64,000 nucleotides of DNA from Zeimonas sediminis. GTDB taxonomy: Bacteria > Pseudomonadota > Gammaproteobacteria > Burkholderiales > Burkholderiaceae_E. Below are positions 21,104 through 29,762 of the stretch, piece by piece (the first letter of the stretch is position 1; each line of letters begins with the position of its first letter). The position numbers and the translations under genes are program-made. The notes under the pieces were generated by a model that worked only from the letters and a program-made list of their open reading frames with translations, ran no database searches and had not been told where the DNA came from. The stretch spans positions 2,825,671 to 2,889,670 of the forward strand of contig NZ_JAMQYE010000001.1 of assembly GCF_023721795.1 (NCBI RefSeq), written 5' to 3'.

Positions 21104-23545
21104 ATGTTCCCCAGACCTTCGAGCTTGCGTTTCACGGCGCTGGCGGCCGCAGTCTGCGTCGCGCTGGGTGCCGATGCGGCCTTCGCGCAGGCGTCGGATC
21201 AGCACGCCGCTGCCGTCGCCCGCGCCCGCGCGGGCGACCACGCCGGCGCGCTGGCCGAACTCGATGCGCTGGCCGCGCAACGCCCCGGCGATCGCGCGGT
21301 CCTGTTCGACCGGATCGTCGTGCTGGGCTGGGCCGGCCGCGACGCCGAGGCGCTCGCCCGCGCTTCCGGCCTGGACCTGGCCGGCGCGCCCGCCTACGTC
21401 TACGAGGCGCTCGGCCGCTCCGCCCGAAACCTGAAACGCTACGAACTGGCGCAGTCGTTGTATCGCCGCTCGATGGCGCTGCATCCGGATCGCGCCGACA
21501 GCCGGATCGGGCTCGCGATGACCTTGTCCGACCTGGGCGACCACGCCGCCGCGGCCAGGCTGCTCGACGAGGCGCTCGCCGCCGCGCCGGGCTCGGCGGA
21601 CCTGCTCGAGGCTCGCGGGCTGGCCGCCGAGTATTCCGGCGACTGGCTCGGCGCGCTGGCCTTCCACCAGAGGGCGCTCAGGGCCGATCCGGCGCGCCGC
21701 GACGCGCTGCGCGGCGTCGTCCGCGCGGCCGGCCGGCTCGGCGCGCCGCAGCTGGCCGCCGACCTGGCCGGGCGCCACCCGGGCCTGATCGACGCGGCCG
21801 AAGCGCGCGCGCTCGCCGACGATGCCTCGGCCCTGCAGATCCGCTGGGGGCGCATCGAGGAGCGCGTCGAGACCGGCGATGCGCGTTTTGCGTGGATCGA
21901 CCGCGCGCTGCGGCACAGCGAGCCGGTCGCGCAGAGGCTGGCCGGCGCCGGTGAAGCCGCCGCGGCGACCGCCGCCGGCTTCGACGAGGCCGATCGCCGG
22001 CTGCTCGCCGATCGACTGGTGGCGCTCGGGCTGCGCAAGCGCCACGAGGAGGCGGTCGGGCTGCACGACGAGATGGTCGCCGCCGGCATGCAGGTGCCGG
22101 CCTACGCGCGCGGGTCGGTCGCGGATTCGCTGCTGGCGCTGCGCCGCCCGGAGCAGGCGATCGTTCTCTTCCGCGAGGCGCTCGCGGCGCAGCCCGACGA
22201 TTTCGGCCTCTCCCTCGCGCTCTTCTTCGCGCTGGTCGAAGCCGAGCGGATCGACGAGGCGACCGATCACATCGACGCGCTGGCCGCCCGCACCCCGAAG
22301 TGGCTGCGCGGCCGGGCGAACCACGATGCGGTGACCGCGCGCACCGCGCAGGCGCTCGCCAGGCTCTACGGCGACCGGCTCGATCAGGCCGAATCGCGAA
22401 GCCGGGGGCTGTCGACCGAGCTGCCCTACAACGCGCAGGTCCGCGAGGCCTTCGCTGCGACCGCGCTGGCCCGCGGCTGGCCGAGGCTGGCCGACGAGGA
22501 GTTCCGCCGCGCGATGGCGGTGGACCCGACCAGCGCCGGCCTGCGGGCGCAGCGCGTCGCGCCGCTGCTCGACGTGCACGCCTGGGACGAGGCGCGCGCC
22601 GAGCTCGAGGCGGCGAGCGCGATGCGGCCCGACGATCATCGCGTGCGCCGGGCGGCCGACCTGTGGGCGGTGCACGGCCTGCGCGAGATCGAGGCATCCG
22701 CCGCCTGGGGCACCTCGGGCGGCGCGACGCCCACCGGCACCGACGACTGGCGCGCCGAGGCGAGGCTCTACACGAGGCCGCTGGCGACGAACTGGCGGGT
22801 CTTCGGCCAGGCGCTGCGCGCGCGCGCCGAATTCGACGACGGCGTGGCCCGCTGGCATCGCGAGGGCGCCGGGCTGGAGTACCGGGCCCGCGACCTGCGC
22901 CTGGCCGGCGCGGTCACCGACGGCTCGGCCGACCGGATCGGGATCGAGGCCTCGGCGGCCTGGCAGCTCGACGATCGCTGGTCGCTGGACGCGCAGGCCG
23001 CGAGCGTCAGCAGCAACCTGCCGCTGCAGGCATGGAAGGCGGGCGTGCGCGCGAGCGAGGCCGCGCTGGGTGCGCGCTACGCGGTCAACGAATCGCGCGG
23101 CTTCGGCGTCGGACTGTCACGCATGGACTTCAGCGACGACAACCAGCGCGACCGCTGGTGGGCGTCGTGGTTCGAGCGCTGGGTGTCCGAGCCGCGCTGG
23201 CGGCTCGAGTCGACCGCCGCGATCGGCGGGTCGAGCAACTCGCTGGCCGGCGCGCCCTACTTCAATCCCGGCAGCGACCTGACCGCGAGCGTCGAGGTGG
23301 CCGGCGAATGGCTGAACTGGCGTCGCTACGAGCGGCAGTTCAGCCAGCGCTTCGCGGTCACGCTGGGCAGCTACGCGCAGGAGGGCTACGGCAGCGGCTC
23401 GATCGTCGGCGCGACGTACGAGCACGTGTGGGAGCTCGATCGGCGGCTCTACCTGAGGTACGGGATCGGGCGGGTGCTGCGCCCCTACGACGGCGAGCGC
23501 TCGGGCCGCAGCCATGCCCACGTCGTGCTGGACGGGAGGTTCTGA
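21104..23545 (+). CDS. pgaA: Poly-beta-1,6-N-acetylglucosamine export porin
   Basis: An 813-residue outer-membrane protein, close to the length of E. coli PgaA. A signal peptide (about 1-28, ending DAAFAQA) is followed by a long TPR region with repeats such as YELAQSLYRRSMALHPD and EALAAAPGSADLLEARGLA. The last 300 residues form a beta-barrel rich in alternating aromatic residues (WRVFGQALRARAEF, WWASWFERWV) and end in Phe (VVLDGRF), the outer-membrane insertion signal. It exports PNAG and binds PgaB. First gene of pgaABCD, and its stop is one base before the pgaB ATG. Confidence 0.93.
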   Translation: MFPRPSSLRFTALAAAVCVALGADAAFAQASDQHAAAVARARAGDHAGALAELDALAAQRPGDRAVLFDRIVVLGWAGRDAEALARASGLDLAGAPAYVYEALGRSARNLKRYELAQSLYRRSMALHPDRADSRIGLAMTLSDLGDHAAAARLLDEALAAAPGSADLLEARGLAAEYSGDWLGALAFHQRALRADPARRDALRGVVRAAGRLGAPQLAADLAGRHPGLIDAAEARALADDASALQIRWGRIEERVETGDARFAWIDRALRHSEPVAQRLAGAGEAAAATAAGFDEADRRLLADRLVALGLRKRHEEAVGLHDEMVAAGMQVPAYARGSVADSLLALRRPEQAIVLFREALAAQPDDFGLSLALFFALVEAERIDEATDHIDALAARTPKWLRGRANHDAVTARTAQALARLYGDRLDQAESRSRGLSTELPYNAQVREAFAATALARGWPRLADEEFRRAMAVDPTSAGLRAQRVAPLLDVHAWDEARAELEAASAMRPDDHRVRRAADLWAVHGLREIEASAAWGTSGGATPTGTDDWRAEARLYTRPLATNWRVFGQALRARAEFDDGVARWHREGAGLEYRARDLRLAGAVTDGSADRIGIEASAAWQLDDRWSLDAQAASVSSNLPLQAWKAGVRASEAALGARYAVNESRGFGVGLSRMDFSDDNQRDRWWASWFERWVSEPRWRLESTAAIGGSSNSLAGAPYFNPGSDLTASVEVAGEWLNWRRYERQFSQRFAVTLGSYAQEGYGSGSIVGATYEHVWELDRRLYLRYGIGRVLRPYDGERSGRSHAHVVLDGRF

Positions 23546-23546
23546 G

Positions 23547-25523
23547 ATGTTCGCGAGAGCCCTGTCCCGGTTCGCGGCGATGCTGGCGCTCGCGCTGCTG
23601 GCTGCGGCGCCCCTGACGTCCGCGGCGCGCGCGCCCGGCATCCCGCCCGGAGCCTTCGTCGCGCTGTCCTATCACGAGGTGCCCGAGGACGGCCCGCGCG
23701 AGGCGGCGCCCGGCGCCGGCCGCTACGGCGTCGAAGTGTCGGCGCTGGTCGCGCAGTTCTCATGGCTGCGCGAGAACGGCTACCGTCCGGTCAGCCTGTC
23801 CGAGATCGCCGAGGCCCGCGCCGGCGGCAAGCCGCTGCCGCCGAAGGCGGTGCTGCTGAGCTTCGACGACGGCTACGCCGACTTCTACCACCGCGTCTAC
23901 CCGCTGCTGCAGCTGTTCCGCTATCCGGCGGTGATCGCGCTGGTCGGCAAGTGGATGGACGCGCCGGCCGGCACGCAGGTCGACTACGACGGCAGGCCGA
24001 TGCCGCGCGAGGCCTTCCTGAGCTGGGCGCAGGTGCGCGAGATGGCCGGCTCCGGCCTGGTGGAAGTCGCCTCGCATTCGTACGACCTGCACCGCGGCGT
24101 TCGCGGCAATCCTCAGGGCAACCTGCAGCCGGCGGCCACGACGCGCATCTTCGACCCCGCCAGCGCCCGCTACGAAACCGACGAAGCCTGGCTCGGCCGC
24201 GTGCGTGCGGACCTCGAGCGCAACAGCGCGCTGATCGAGCGCGAGACCGGCAAGCGGCCGCGCGCCGTCGTCTGGCCCTACGGTCGCTACAACGGCGCGC
24301 TGCAGCAGGTCGCGCGCGAGCTCGGCATGCCGATGATGCTGACGCTGGAGGGCGGGCCGAACCTTGCCGGCGCGCCGCTGGACCGGATCCGGCGGATCAT
24401 CGTCGAGTTCAACCCGGAGCTCGGCGCCTTCGTCGACGAGATCGAGCAGGTCTGGCCCGAGGACCCGCAGCGCGTGGTCCACGTCGATCTCGACTACGTC
24501 CACGATCCGGACCCCGAGGCCCAGGAGCGCAACCTGTCCGCCCTGCTCGACCGGATCCAGGCGATCCGCCCGACGACCGTCTACCTGCAGGCCTTCGCCG
24601 ACCCCGACGGCGACGGCGAGGCCGACGCGCTGTACTTCCCGAACCGGCACCTGCCGATGCGCGCCGACCTGTTCAACCGGGTCGCCTGGCAGCTCGAGAC
24701 CCGGGTCGGCGTGCGGGTCTACGCGTGGATGCCGATGCTGGCCTTCCGGCTGCCCGACGGCCATCCGGCGCGCGACGACCTGGTGCAGGCGGTGCGCGGC
24801 GAGGCGGGCTCGAGCTACCGCAGGTTGTCGCCGTTCTCCGCCCGGGCCCGCGCCACGATCCGGGACATCTACGAGGACCTCGGCCGGCACGCCCATTTCG
24901 CCGGCCTGCTGTTCCACGACGACGGCCTGCTCGGCGACCGCGAGGACGCGAGCGACGCGGCGCTGGCCGTCTATCGCGAGCGCTGGGGCCTGCCGGCCTC
25001 GGTCGACGCGATCCGCGCGGATGCCGGCCTGGCGGGCCGCTGGGCGGACCTGAAGACGGACTGGCTGGTCGACTTCAGCCGCGAGCTCGCCGACGCCGCC
25101 GGGCGCTTCACCGCGCCGCTCAAGACAGCTCGCAACCTGTACGCGGCGCCGGTCCTCGACGCCGACGCCAAGGCCTGGTTCGCGCAGTCGCTGCCGGCCT
25201 TCCTGCGCGGATACGACCACGTGGCGCTGATGGCGATGCCGTACATGGAGGGCGCCGCCGAGCCCCGCCGCTTCCTGTCCTCGCTGGTCGAGGCCGTCGC
25301 GGCGCAGCCCGAGGGCCTGAAGCGGACCGTGTTCGAGCTGCAGGCGCGCGACTGGCGCGGCCGGCGCGAGGTGCCCGCGGCCGAGCTGGCCGCCTGGATC
25401 CGCCAGCTGGAGCTCGCCGGCGCCACGAACGTCGGCTACTACCCCGACGATCCCCATGCCGGCGTGCCCGCGCTGGGCGCGCTGGTGCCGGCCTTCTCCG
25501 TCCGCTCCCTGCCGCAGCCGTAG
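23547..25523 (+). CDS. pgaB: Poly-beta-1,6-N-acetylglucosamine N-deacetylase
   Basis: A two-domain periplasmic enzyme of 658 residues. The N-terminal NodB deacetylase domain has the metal and base motifs LLSFDDGYADFYHR and VASHSYDLHRG and WPYGRYN. The C-terminal half (from about residue 310, VVHVDLDYVHDPDPEAQ) is the glycoside-hydrolase-like PNAG-binding domain, with VYLQAFADPDGDG and AGLLFHDDGLL. PgaB partially deacetylates PNAG before export through PgaA. Unlike E. coli PgaB there is no lipobox cysteine: the leader MLALALLAAAPLTSAARA looks like an ordinary signal peptide. The ATG directly follows the pgaA stop. Confidence 0.94.
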   Translation: MFARALSRFAAMLALALLAAAPLTSAARAPGIPPGAFVALSYHEVPEDGPREAAPGAGRYGVEVSALVAQFSWLRENGYRPVSLSEIAEARAGGKPLPPKAVLLSFDDGYADFYHRVYPLLQLFRYPAVIALVGKWMDAPAGTQVDYDGRPMPREAFLSWAQVREMAGSGLVEVASHSYDLHRGVRGNPQGNLQPAATTRIFDPASARYETDEAWLGRVRADLERNSALIERETGKRPRAVVWPYGRYNGALQQVARELGMPMMLTLEGGPNLAGAPLDRIRRIIVEFNPELGAFVDEIEQVWPEDPQRVVHVDLDYVHDPDPEAQERNLSALLDRIQAIRPTTVYLQAFADPDGDGEADALYFPNRHLPMRADLFNRVAWQLETRVGVRVYAWMPMLAFRLPDGHPARDDLVQAVRGEAGSSYRRLSPFSARARATIRDIYEDLGRHAHFAGLLFHDDGLLGDREDASDAALAVYRERWGLPASVDAIRADAGLAGRWADLKTDWLVDFSRELADAAGRFTAPLKTARNLYAAPVLDADAKAWFAQSLPAFLRGYDHVALMAMPYMEGAAEPRRFLSSLVEAVAAQPEGLKRTVFELQARDWRGRREVPAAELAAWIRQLELAGATNVGYYPDDPHAGVPALGALVPAFSVRSLPQP

Positions 25524-25529
25524 GTGAAC

Positions 25530-26798
25530 ATGAGCACGACCATCGCATCGATCGGCGAAGCGCTCGCGGACTTCGCGTTCTACTACCCGCTGTTCATGGC
25601 CTGGCTGTGGATGGCGGGCGCGCTGTTCTACTGGTTCCACTACGAGCGTCGCGGCGGCAAGCCGCACGAGCCGCCCCCGCTCGACGAGTTCCCGAGCGTC
25701 GCCGTGGTCGTGCCGTGCTTCAACGAGGAGGCGCACGCCGACGAGACGATCGGGTGGCTGATGAAGTCGAGGTACCCCAACCTCGAGGTGATCGCGGTGG
25801 ACGACGGCAGCACCGACGACACCGGCGCGGTGCTCGAGCGGCTCGCGGCGCGCTACCCCTCGCTCAGGGTGGTGCGCCTGCTGCGCAACCAGGGCAAGGC
25901 GGCCGCGCTGAACACCGCGGCCACGATGACCCATGCCGAGATCCTCGTCTGCATCGACGGCGATGCGCTGCTCGATCCGTGGGCGATCCACTGGATGGTC
26001 TGGCACTTCCGCTGGCCGCGGGTCGGCGCGGTCACCGGCAACCCGCGTGTGCGCACCCGCTCGACGCTGCTCGGCCGGCTGCAGATCGGCGAGTTCTCGT
26101 CGACGATCGGCCTGATCAAGCGCGCCCAGCGCACCTACGGCCGGGTGTTCACCGTGTCGGGCGTCGTCGCGGCCTTCCGCCGCAGCGCGCTGCACGACGT
26201 CGGCTACTGGAGCACCGACATGCTGACCGAGGACGTCGACATCTCGTGGAAGCTGCAGGCGCGCCACTGGGACGTGCGCTTCGAGCCGAACGCGCTGTGC
26301 TGGATCCTGATGCCCGAGACGTTGCGCGGCCTGTGGAAGCAGCGGCTGCGCTGGGCGGCGGGCGGCATGCAGGTGCTGAAGAAGAACCTGCTGCCGATGC
26401 GGGCCTGGCGGCAGCGGCGGATGTGGCCGGTTTTCCTCGAGTACCTGCTGAGCGCCTTCTGGGCCTACACGATGCTCGGCCTGTTCCTGGCGTGGACGCT
26501 GCGGGTCGTGTTCGGCATTCCCACGCCGATCGAGGGCGCCTCGCTGATCCCGAGGTGGCCGGGAGTGGTCATCGGCACGACCTGCCTGCTGCAGATCGGA
26601 ATCGGCATGCTGCTCGACCACCGGATCGAGAAGGGCCTTTTCCGCTACTACTTCTGGATGATCTGGTATCCGCTGGCCTTCTGGCTGCTGAGCGCGCTGA
26701 CGACGGTCGTCGGCGTGCCGAAGGCCCTCTTCCGCACGACAGGGAAACGCGCAAGATGGAAAAGCCCCGACCGGGGACTGCTTCCCCAAGACCGCTGA
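25530..26798 (+). CDS. pgaC: Poly-beta-1,6-N-acetylglucosamine synthase
   Basis: A processive family-2 glycosyltransferase of about 422 residues that polymerises UDP-GlcNAc in the inner membrane. Motifs: VVVPCFNEEAHAD, VIAVDDGSTDDT, the DxD-like CIDGDALLD, the acceptor motif LTEDVDISWK and the QRLRWAAGG product-binding motif. Hydrophobic helices lie at the start (about 10-35) and at the end (about 300-400). A GTG at 25524, directly after the pgaB stop, would add two residues. The last 43 bases overlap pgaD. In E. coli PgaC and PgaD together bind cyclic di-GMP. Confidence 0.95.
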   Translation: MSTTIASIGEALADFAFYYPLFMAWLWMAGALFYWFHYERRGGKPHEPPPLDEFPSVAVVVPCFNEEAHADETIGWLMKSRYPNLEVIAVDDGSTDDTGAVLERLAARYPSLRVVRLLRNQGKAAALNTAATMTHAEILVCIDGDALLDPWAIHWMVWHFRWPRVGAVTGNPRVRTRSTLLGRLQIGEFSSTIGLIKRAQRTYGRVFTVSGVVAAFRRSALHDVGYWSTDMLTEDVDISWKLQARHWDVRFEPNALCWILMPETLRGLWKQRLRWAAGGMQVLKKNLLPMRAWRQRRMWPVFLEYLLSAFWAYTMLGLFLAWTLRVVFGIPTPIEGASLIPRWPGVVIGTTCLLQIGIGMLLDHRIEKGLFRYYFWMIWYPLAFWLLSALTTVVGVPKALFRTTGKRARWKSPDRGLLPQDR

Positions 26799-27298
26799 TC
26801 ATCGAGCGGCCCGACCTGCAGTCGCGGCCGCAGCGGGTGGCGTCGGCGACGCTGACGGCGTTCTTCTGGGCGCTGTGGGTCTACCTGTGGCTGCCGGTGC
26901 TGGCGCTGGTCGGCTGGTGGTTCGGCGCGACTCGTTTCTACGACGAGATGGTGCGCCAGGAGGGCTACCGCCCGCTGGTCGAGATGCTCGGCTGGTACGC
27001 GATCTGCATCGGCCTGCTGGCCGGCTCGCTGATCCTCTGGGCGCTGTACAACCTCGGCCGCTTCCGCGGCCGCGAGCGCCGCAAGGCGAGGCCGGTCGTG
27101 CTCGTGTCGCAGGTGGCGGCGCGGGCGGGTCTCGACGCCGACCAACTGCTCGCCTGGCACAGGGCGCGGATCCTGCACGTGACGCACGACGACGACGGGC
27201 GGATCGTGTCGGTGACGCCGGTGCCGGTCCCGGACGCCGGCGGCACGGGCGAGAACGCGGGTGCCGGTACGGTGTCCCGGAGCCGGACGCTGGCCTGA
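26756..27298 (+). CDS. pgaD: PNAG synthase auxiliary subunit PgaD
   Basis: A small membrane protein of 180 residues with two hydrophobic helices (about 36-58 and 80-100). It starts MEKPRPGTASPRPLIIERPD, then FFWALWVYLWLPVLALVGWW, which fits the PgaD family. It is about 40 residues longer than E. coli PgaD because of a polar tail (SVTPVPVPDAGG). PgaD stabilises PgaC and forms the cyclic di-GMP sensing interface in E. coli. The ATG at 26756 lies inside pgaC, a 43-base overlap in another frame. Confidence 0.88.
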   Translation: MEKPRPGTASPRPLIIERPDLQSRPQRVASATLTAFFWALWVYLWLPVLALVGWWFGATRFYDEMVRQEGYRPLVEMLGWYAICIGLLAGSLILWALYNLGRFRGRERRKARPVVLVSQVAARAGLDADQLLAWHRARILHVTHDDDGRIVSVTPVPVPDAGGTGENAGAGTVSRSRTLA

Positions 27299-27410
27299 GC
27301 CAGGGCGGGCGGCGACCCGGGGCCGACGATTCCCCGGCGGACCAGTGGGCAAGCAGGCCCGCCTCCCGGGAACCGGTAGACTTCGCGCGCCCCGTCGAGC
27401 GCTTACGCAC

Positions 27411-28271
27411 ATGACCTCCACCACGAACTCCTCCGCCAGTCCCGGCGCGGGCTGGCGACGCCGGCTCGCCGCGCGCCTCGAGGCCCCGCGCGTGCAGGGC
27501 GCGCTGATCGCGCTGATCCTGTTCAATGCCGCGGTGCTCGGTCTAGAGACCAGCGCGTCGGTGATGGCGCGCTGGGGCGAGTTGCTGCAGCGGATCGACG
27601 CGGCGATCCTCGCCGTGTTCGTCGTCGAGATCGCGCTGCGGCTCGTCGCGCACGGCGCGCGCTTCTTCCGCGACCCGTGGGCCGTCTTCGACTTCATCGT
27701 GGTCGGGATCGCGCTGCTGCCGGCATCGGGGCCGTTCGCGGTGCTGCGCGCGCTGCGGGTGCTGCGCGTGCTGCGGCTGCTGACCTTCGTGCCGAGCATG
27801 CGCCGGGTGGTCGGCGGCCTGCTGGCGGCGATTCCCGGCCTGAGTTCGGTCTTCGCGGTGATCCTGCTGATCTTCTACGTGGGCTCGGTCATGGCGACCA
27901 AGCTGTTCGGCGGGCAGTTCCCCGAGTGGTTCGGCTCGATCGGCGCCAGCGCCTACACGCTGTTCCAGGTGATGACGCTGGAGAGCTGGTCGATGGGGAT
28001 CGCGCGGCCGGTCATGGAGGCCTTTCCGTTCGCCTGGGCCTTCTTCGTGCCCTTCATCCTGATCGCCACCTTCACGATGCTGAACCTGTTCATCGCGGTG
28101 ATCGTCAACGCGATCCAGGCCGAGCACGCCGCGGAGCACGACGCGGAGGTGAAGGAGATCGAGTCGGTGGTTTCGGCGCACGCCGACGAGCGCGCCGATG
28201 CGCTGCATGCCGAGATCCGTGCGCTGCGCGGCGAGGTCGCGCGGTTGGCGGCGCTGCTGGAGAAGCGCTGA
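27411..28271 (+). CDS. Bacterial voltage-gated sodium channel (BacNav family)
   Basis: A single-domain six-helix channel of 286 residues. The S4 voltage sensor shows Arg at every third position (LRALRVLRVLRLLTF). The pore has the selectivity filter TLESWSM, the same as the crystallised NavAb channel as I recall it; NaChBac has TLESWAS. S6 is followed by a charged coiled coil (ADERADALHAEIRALRGEV), which tetramerises BacNav channels. S1-S3 carry FNAAVLGLETS and AVFDFIVVGIALL. ATG 27411 is chosen; the upstream frame is Arg/Pro noise. BacNav channels carry voltage-activated Na+ current in bacteria. It is not obviously in an operon with pga or ampG. Confidence 0.93.
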   Translation: MTSTTNSSASPGAGWRRRLAARLEAPRVQGALIALILFNAAVLGLETSASVMARWGELLQRIDAAILAVFVVEIALRLVAHGARFFRDPWAVFDFIVVGIALLPASGPFAVLRALRVLRVLRLLTFVPSMRRVVGGLLAAIPGLSSVFAVILLIFYVGSVMATKLFGGQFPEWFGSIGASAYTLFQVMTLESWSMGIARPVMEAFPFAWAFFVPFILIATFTMLNLFIAVIVNAIQAEHAAEHDAEVKEIESVVSAHADERADALHAEIRALRGEVARLAALLEKR

Positions 28272-28325
28272 GCCCCTGACCGCGCTTGCGGGGCGGCCGG
28301 CGCCCGCGGGTAAACTGCGGCGACC

Positions 28326-29762
28326 GTGACCAGCCCGCGCCCCGTCCTGCAGGTCTTCGCCAGCCGCCGCATCGCGGCGATGCTGCTGCTGGGCTTCGCC
28401 AGCGGACTGCCGCTCGCGCTGTCGTCGGGCACGCTGCAGGCCTGGCTGACGGTCGAGGGCGTCGACATCACCACGATCGGCTTCTTCGCGCTGGCCGGCC
28501 TGCCCTACACCTTCAAGTTCGTCTGGGCGCCGCTCGCCGATCGCTTCGAGCCGCCGATGCTGCCCGGCAGGCGCCGCAGCTGGCTGCTGGTCACCCAGCT
28601 CGGGCTGGCGGTGCTGTGCTTCGCGATGGCCACGCTCGACCCGAAGACCTCGGTGCTCGCGGTGGCCGCCTGCGCGGTCGCGATCGCCTTCCTGTCGGCC
28701 TCTCAGGACATCGTGTTCGACGCCTACCGCACCGACCTTCTCGACGATGCCGAGCGCGGTGCCGGCGCCGCGGTGTCGGTGCTCGGTTACCGGATCGCGA
28801 TGCTGGTGTCGGGCGGGCTGGCGCTGATCATCGCCGACCAGTGGCTGGGCTGGCCCAACATGTTCCGGGTGATGGGCGCGCTGTTCGGGCTGATGGCGCT
28901 GGTCACCCTGTGGTCCCCGAAACCCCCGGAGGTCGACGCGCTGCGCAGCGACGTCAGGCGCGAGCTGGTCGGTTTCGTGGCGATGCTGGCCGCCGGCGCC
29001 GGCAGTTTCTGGCTGTTGCGCCAGCTCCCGTGGGACTGGCTGGGCGAGGGCCGCTTCGCCCGTCTCGCCGCCGACACGCTGATGCTGTTGCTGGCCTGCC
29101 TCGCCGCGCTGCGCGCCGCGCGGGCCGCCGGTTTCCCGTCCTTCCTGGCGCCATGGGACGCGTTCTTCTCGCGCGAGCGCGCCGCCTGGCTGCTGGGGCT
29201 GATCGTGCTCTACAAGCTCGGCGACGCCTTCGCCGGCAGCCTGTCGACCAGCTTCCTGATCCGGGGCGCGGGCTTCACGCCGACCGAGGTCGGGGCGGTC
29301 AACAAGGTGCTCGGGCTTCTCGCCACGATCGTCGGCGCGCTGGCCGGCGGCGCCTGGCTGGCGAAGCGGCCGCTCTACGCGTCGCTGATGCTGTTCGGCG
29401 TGCTTCAGGCGGTGTCGAACTTCGGGTACTGGCTGATCTCGGTGCTGCCCAAGAGCTACACGCTGATGGCCGCCGCGATCGGCTTCGAGAACCTGTGCGG
29501 CGGCATGGGCACGGCCGCCTTCGTGGCCTTCCTGATGGCGCTGACCGACCGGCGCTTCTCGGCGGCCCAGTACGCGCTGCTGTCGGCGCTCGCGGCCGTG
29601 GGCCGGGTCTACGTCGGGCCGGCCTCGGGAGTGATGGTCGCCGCGTTCGGCTGGCCGACCTTCTTCGTGTTCACCGTTCTCGCGGCGCTGCCGGGCCTGG
29701 CGCTGCTCGCGTGGCTCAGGCCGCAGGTGCTCGCGCTGGATCCCGCGCGCCCAGCGCGGTAG
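28326..29762 (+). CDS. ampG: AmpG-type muropeptide permease (MFS)
   Basis: A membrane permease of 478 residues in the AmpG/MFS group, which imports anhydro-muropeptides for cell-wall recycling. It has the opening LLLGFASGLPLALSSGTLQAWL, then GLPYTFKFVWAPLADR, SASQDIVFDAYRTDLL, and ENLCGGMGTAAFVAFLMAL in the second half. Each is a typical AmpG phrase. The start is GTG at 28326. Its last 47 bases overlap the end of the convergent IclR gene. No ampD or beta-lactamase gene is in the window. Confidence 0.92.
   Translation: MTSPRPVLQVFASRRIAAMLLLGFASGLPLALSSGTLQAWLTVEGVDITTIGFFALAGLPYTFKFVWAPLADRFEPPMLPGRRRSWLLVTQLGLAVLCFAMATLDPKTSVLAVAACAVAIAFLSASQDIVFDAYRTDLLDDAERGAGAAVSVLGYRIAMLVSGGLALIIADQWLGWPNMFRVMGALFGLMALVTLWSPKPPEVDALRSDVRRELVGFVAMLAAGAGSFWLLRQLPWDWLGEGRFARLAADTLMLLLACLAALRAARAAGFPSFLAPWDAFFSRERAAWLLGLIVLYKLGDAFAGSLSTSFLIRGAGFTPTEVGAVNKVLGLLATIVGALAGGAWLAKRPLYASLMLFGVLQAVSNFGYWLISVLPKSYTLMAAAIGFENLCGGMGTAAFVAFLMALTDRRFSAAQYALLSALAAVGRVYVGPASGVMVAAFGWPTFFVFTVLAALPGLALLAWLRPQVLALDPARPAR

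Noticed and set aside
23760-26789. A 1009-codon open frame on the minus strand opposite pgaB and pgaC
   Set aside because: Composition is Arg/His/Asp/Gln-rich as expected from the reverse of GC-biased codons, and the sense strand has unmistakable PgaB and PgaC motifs.
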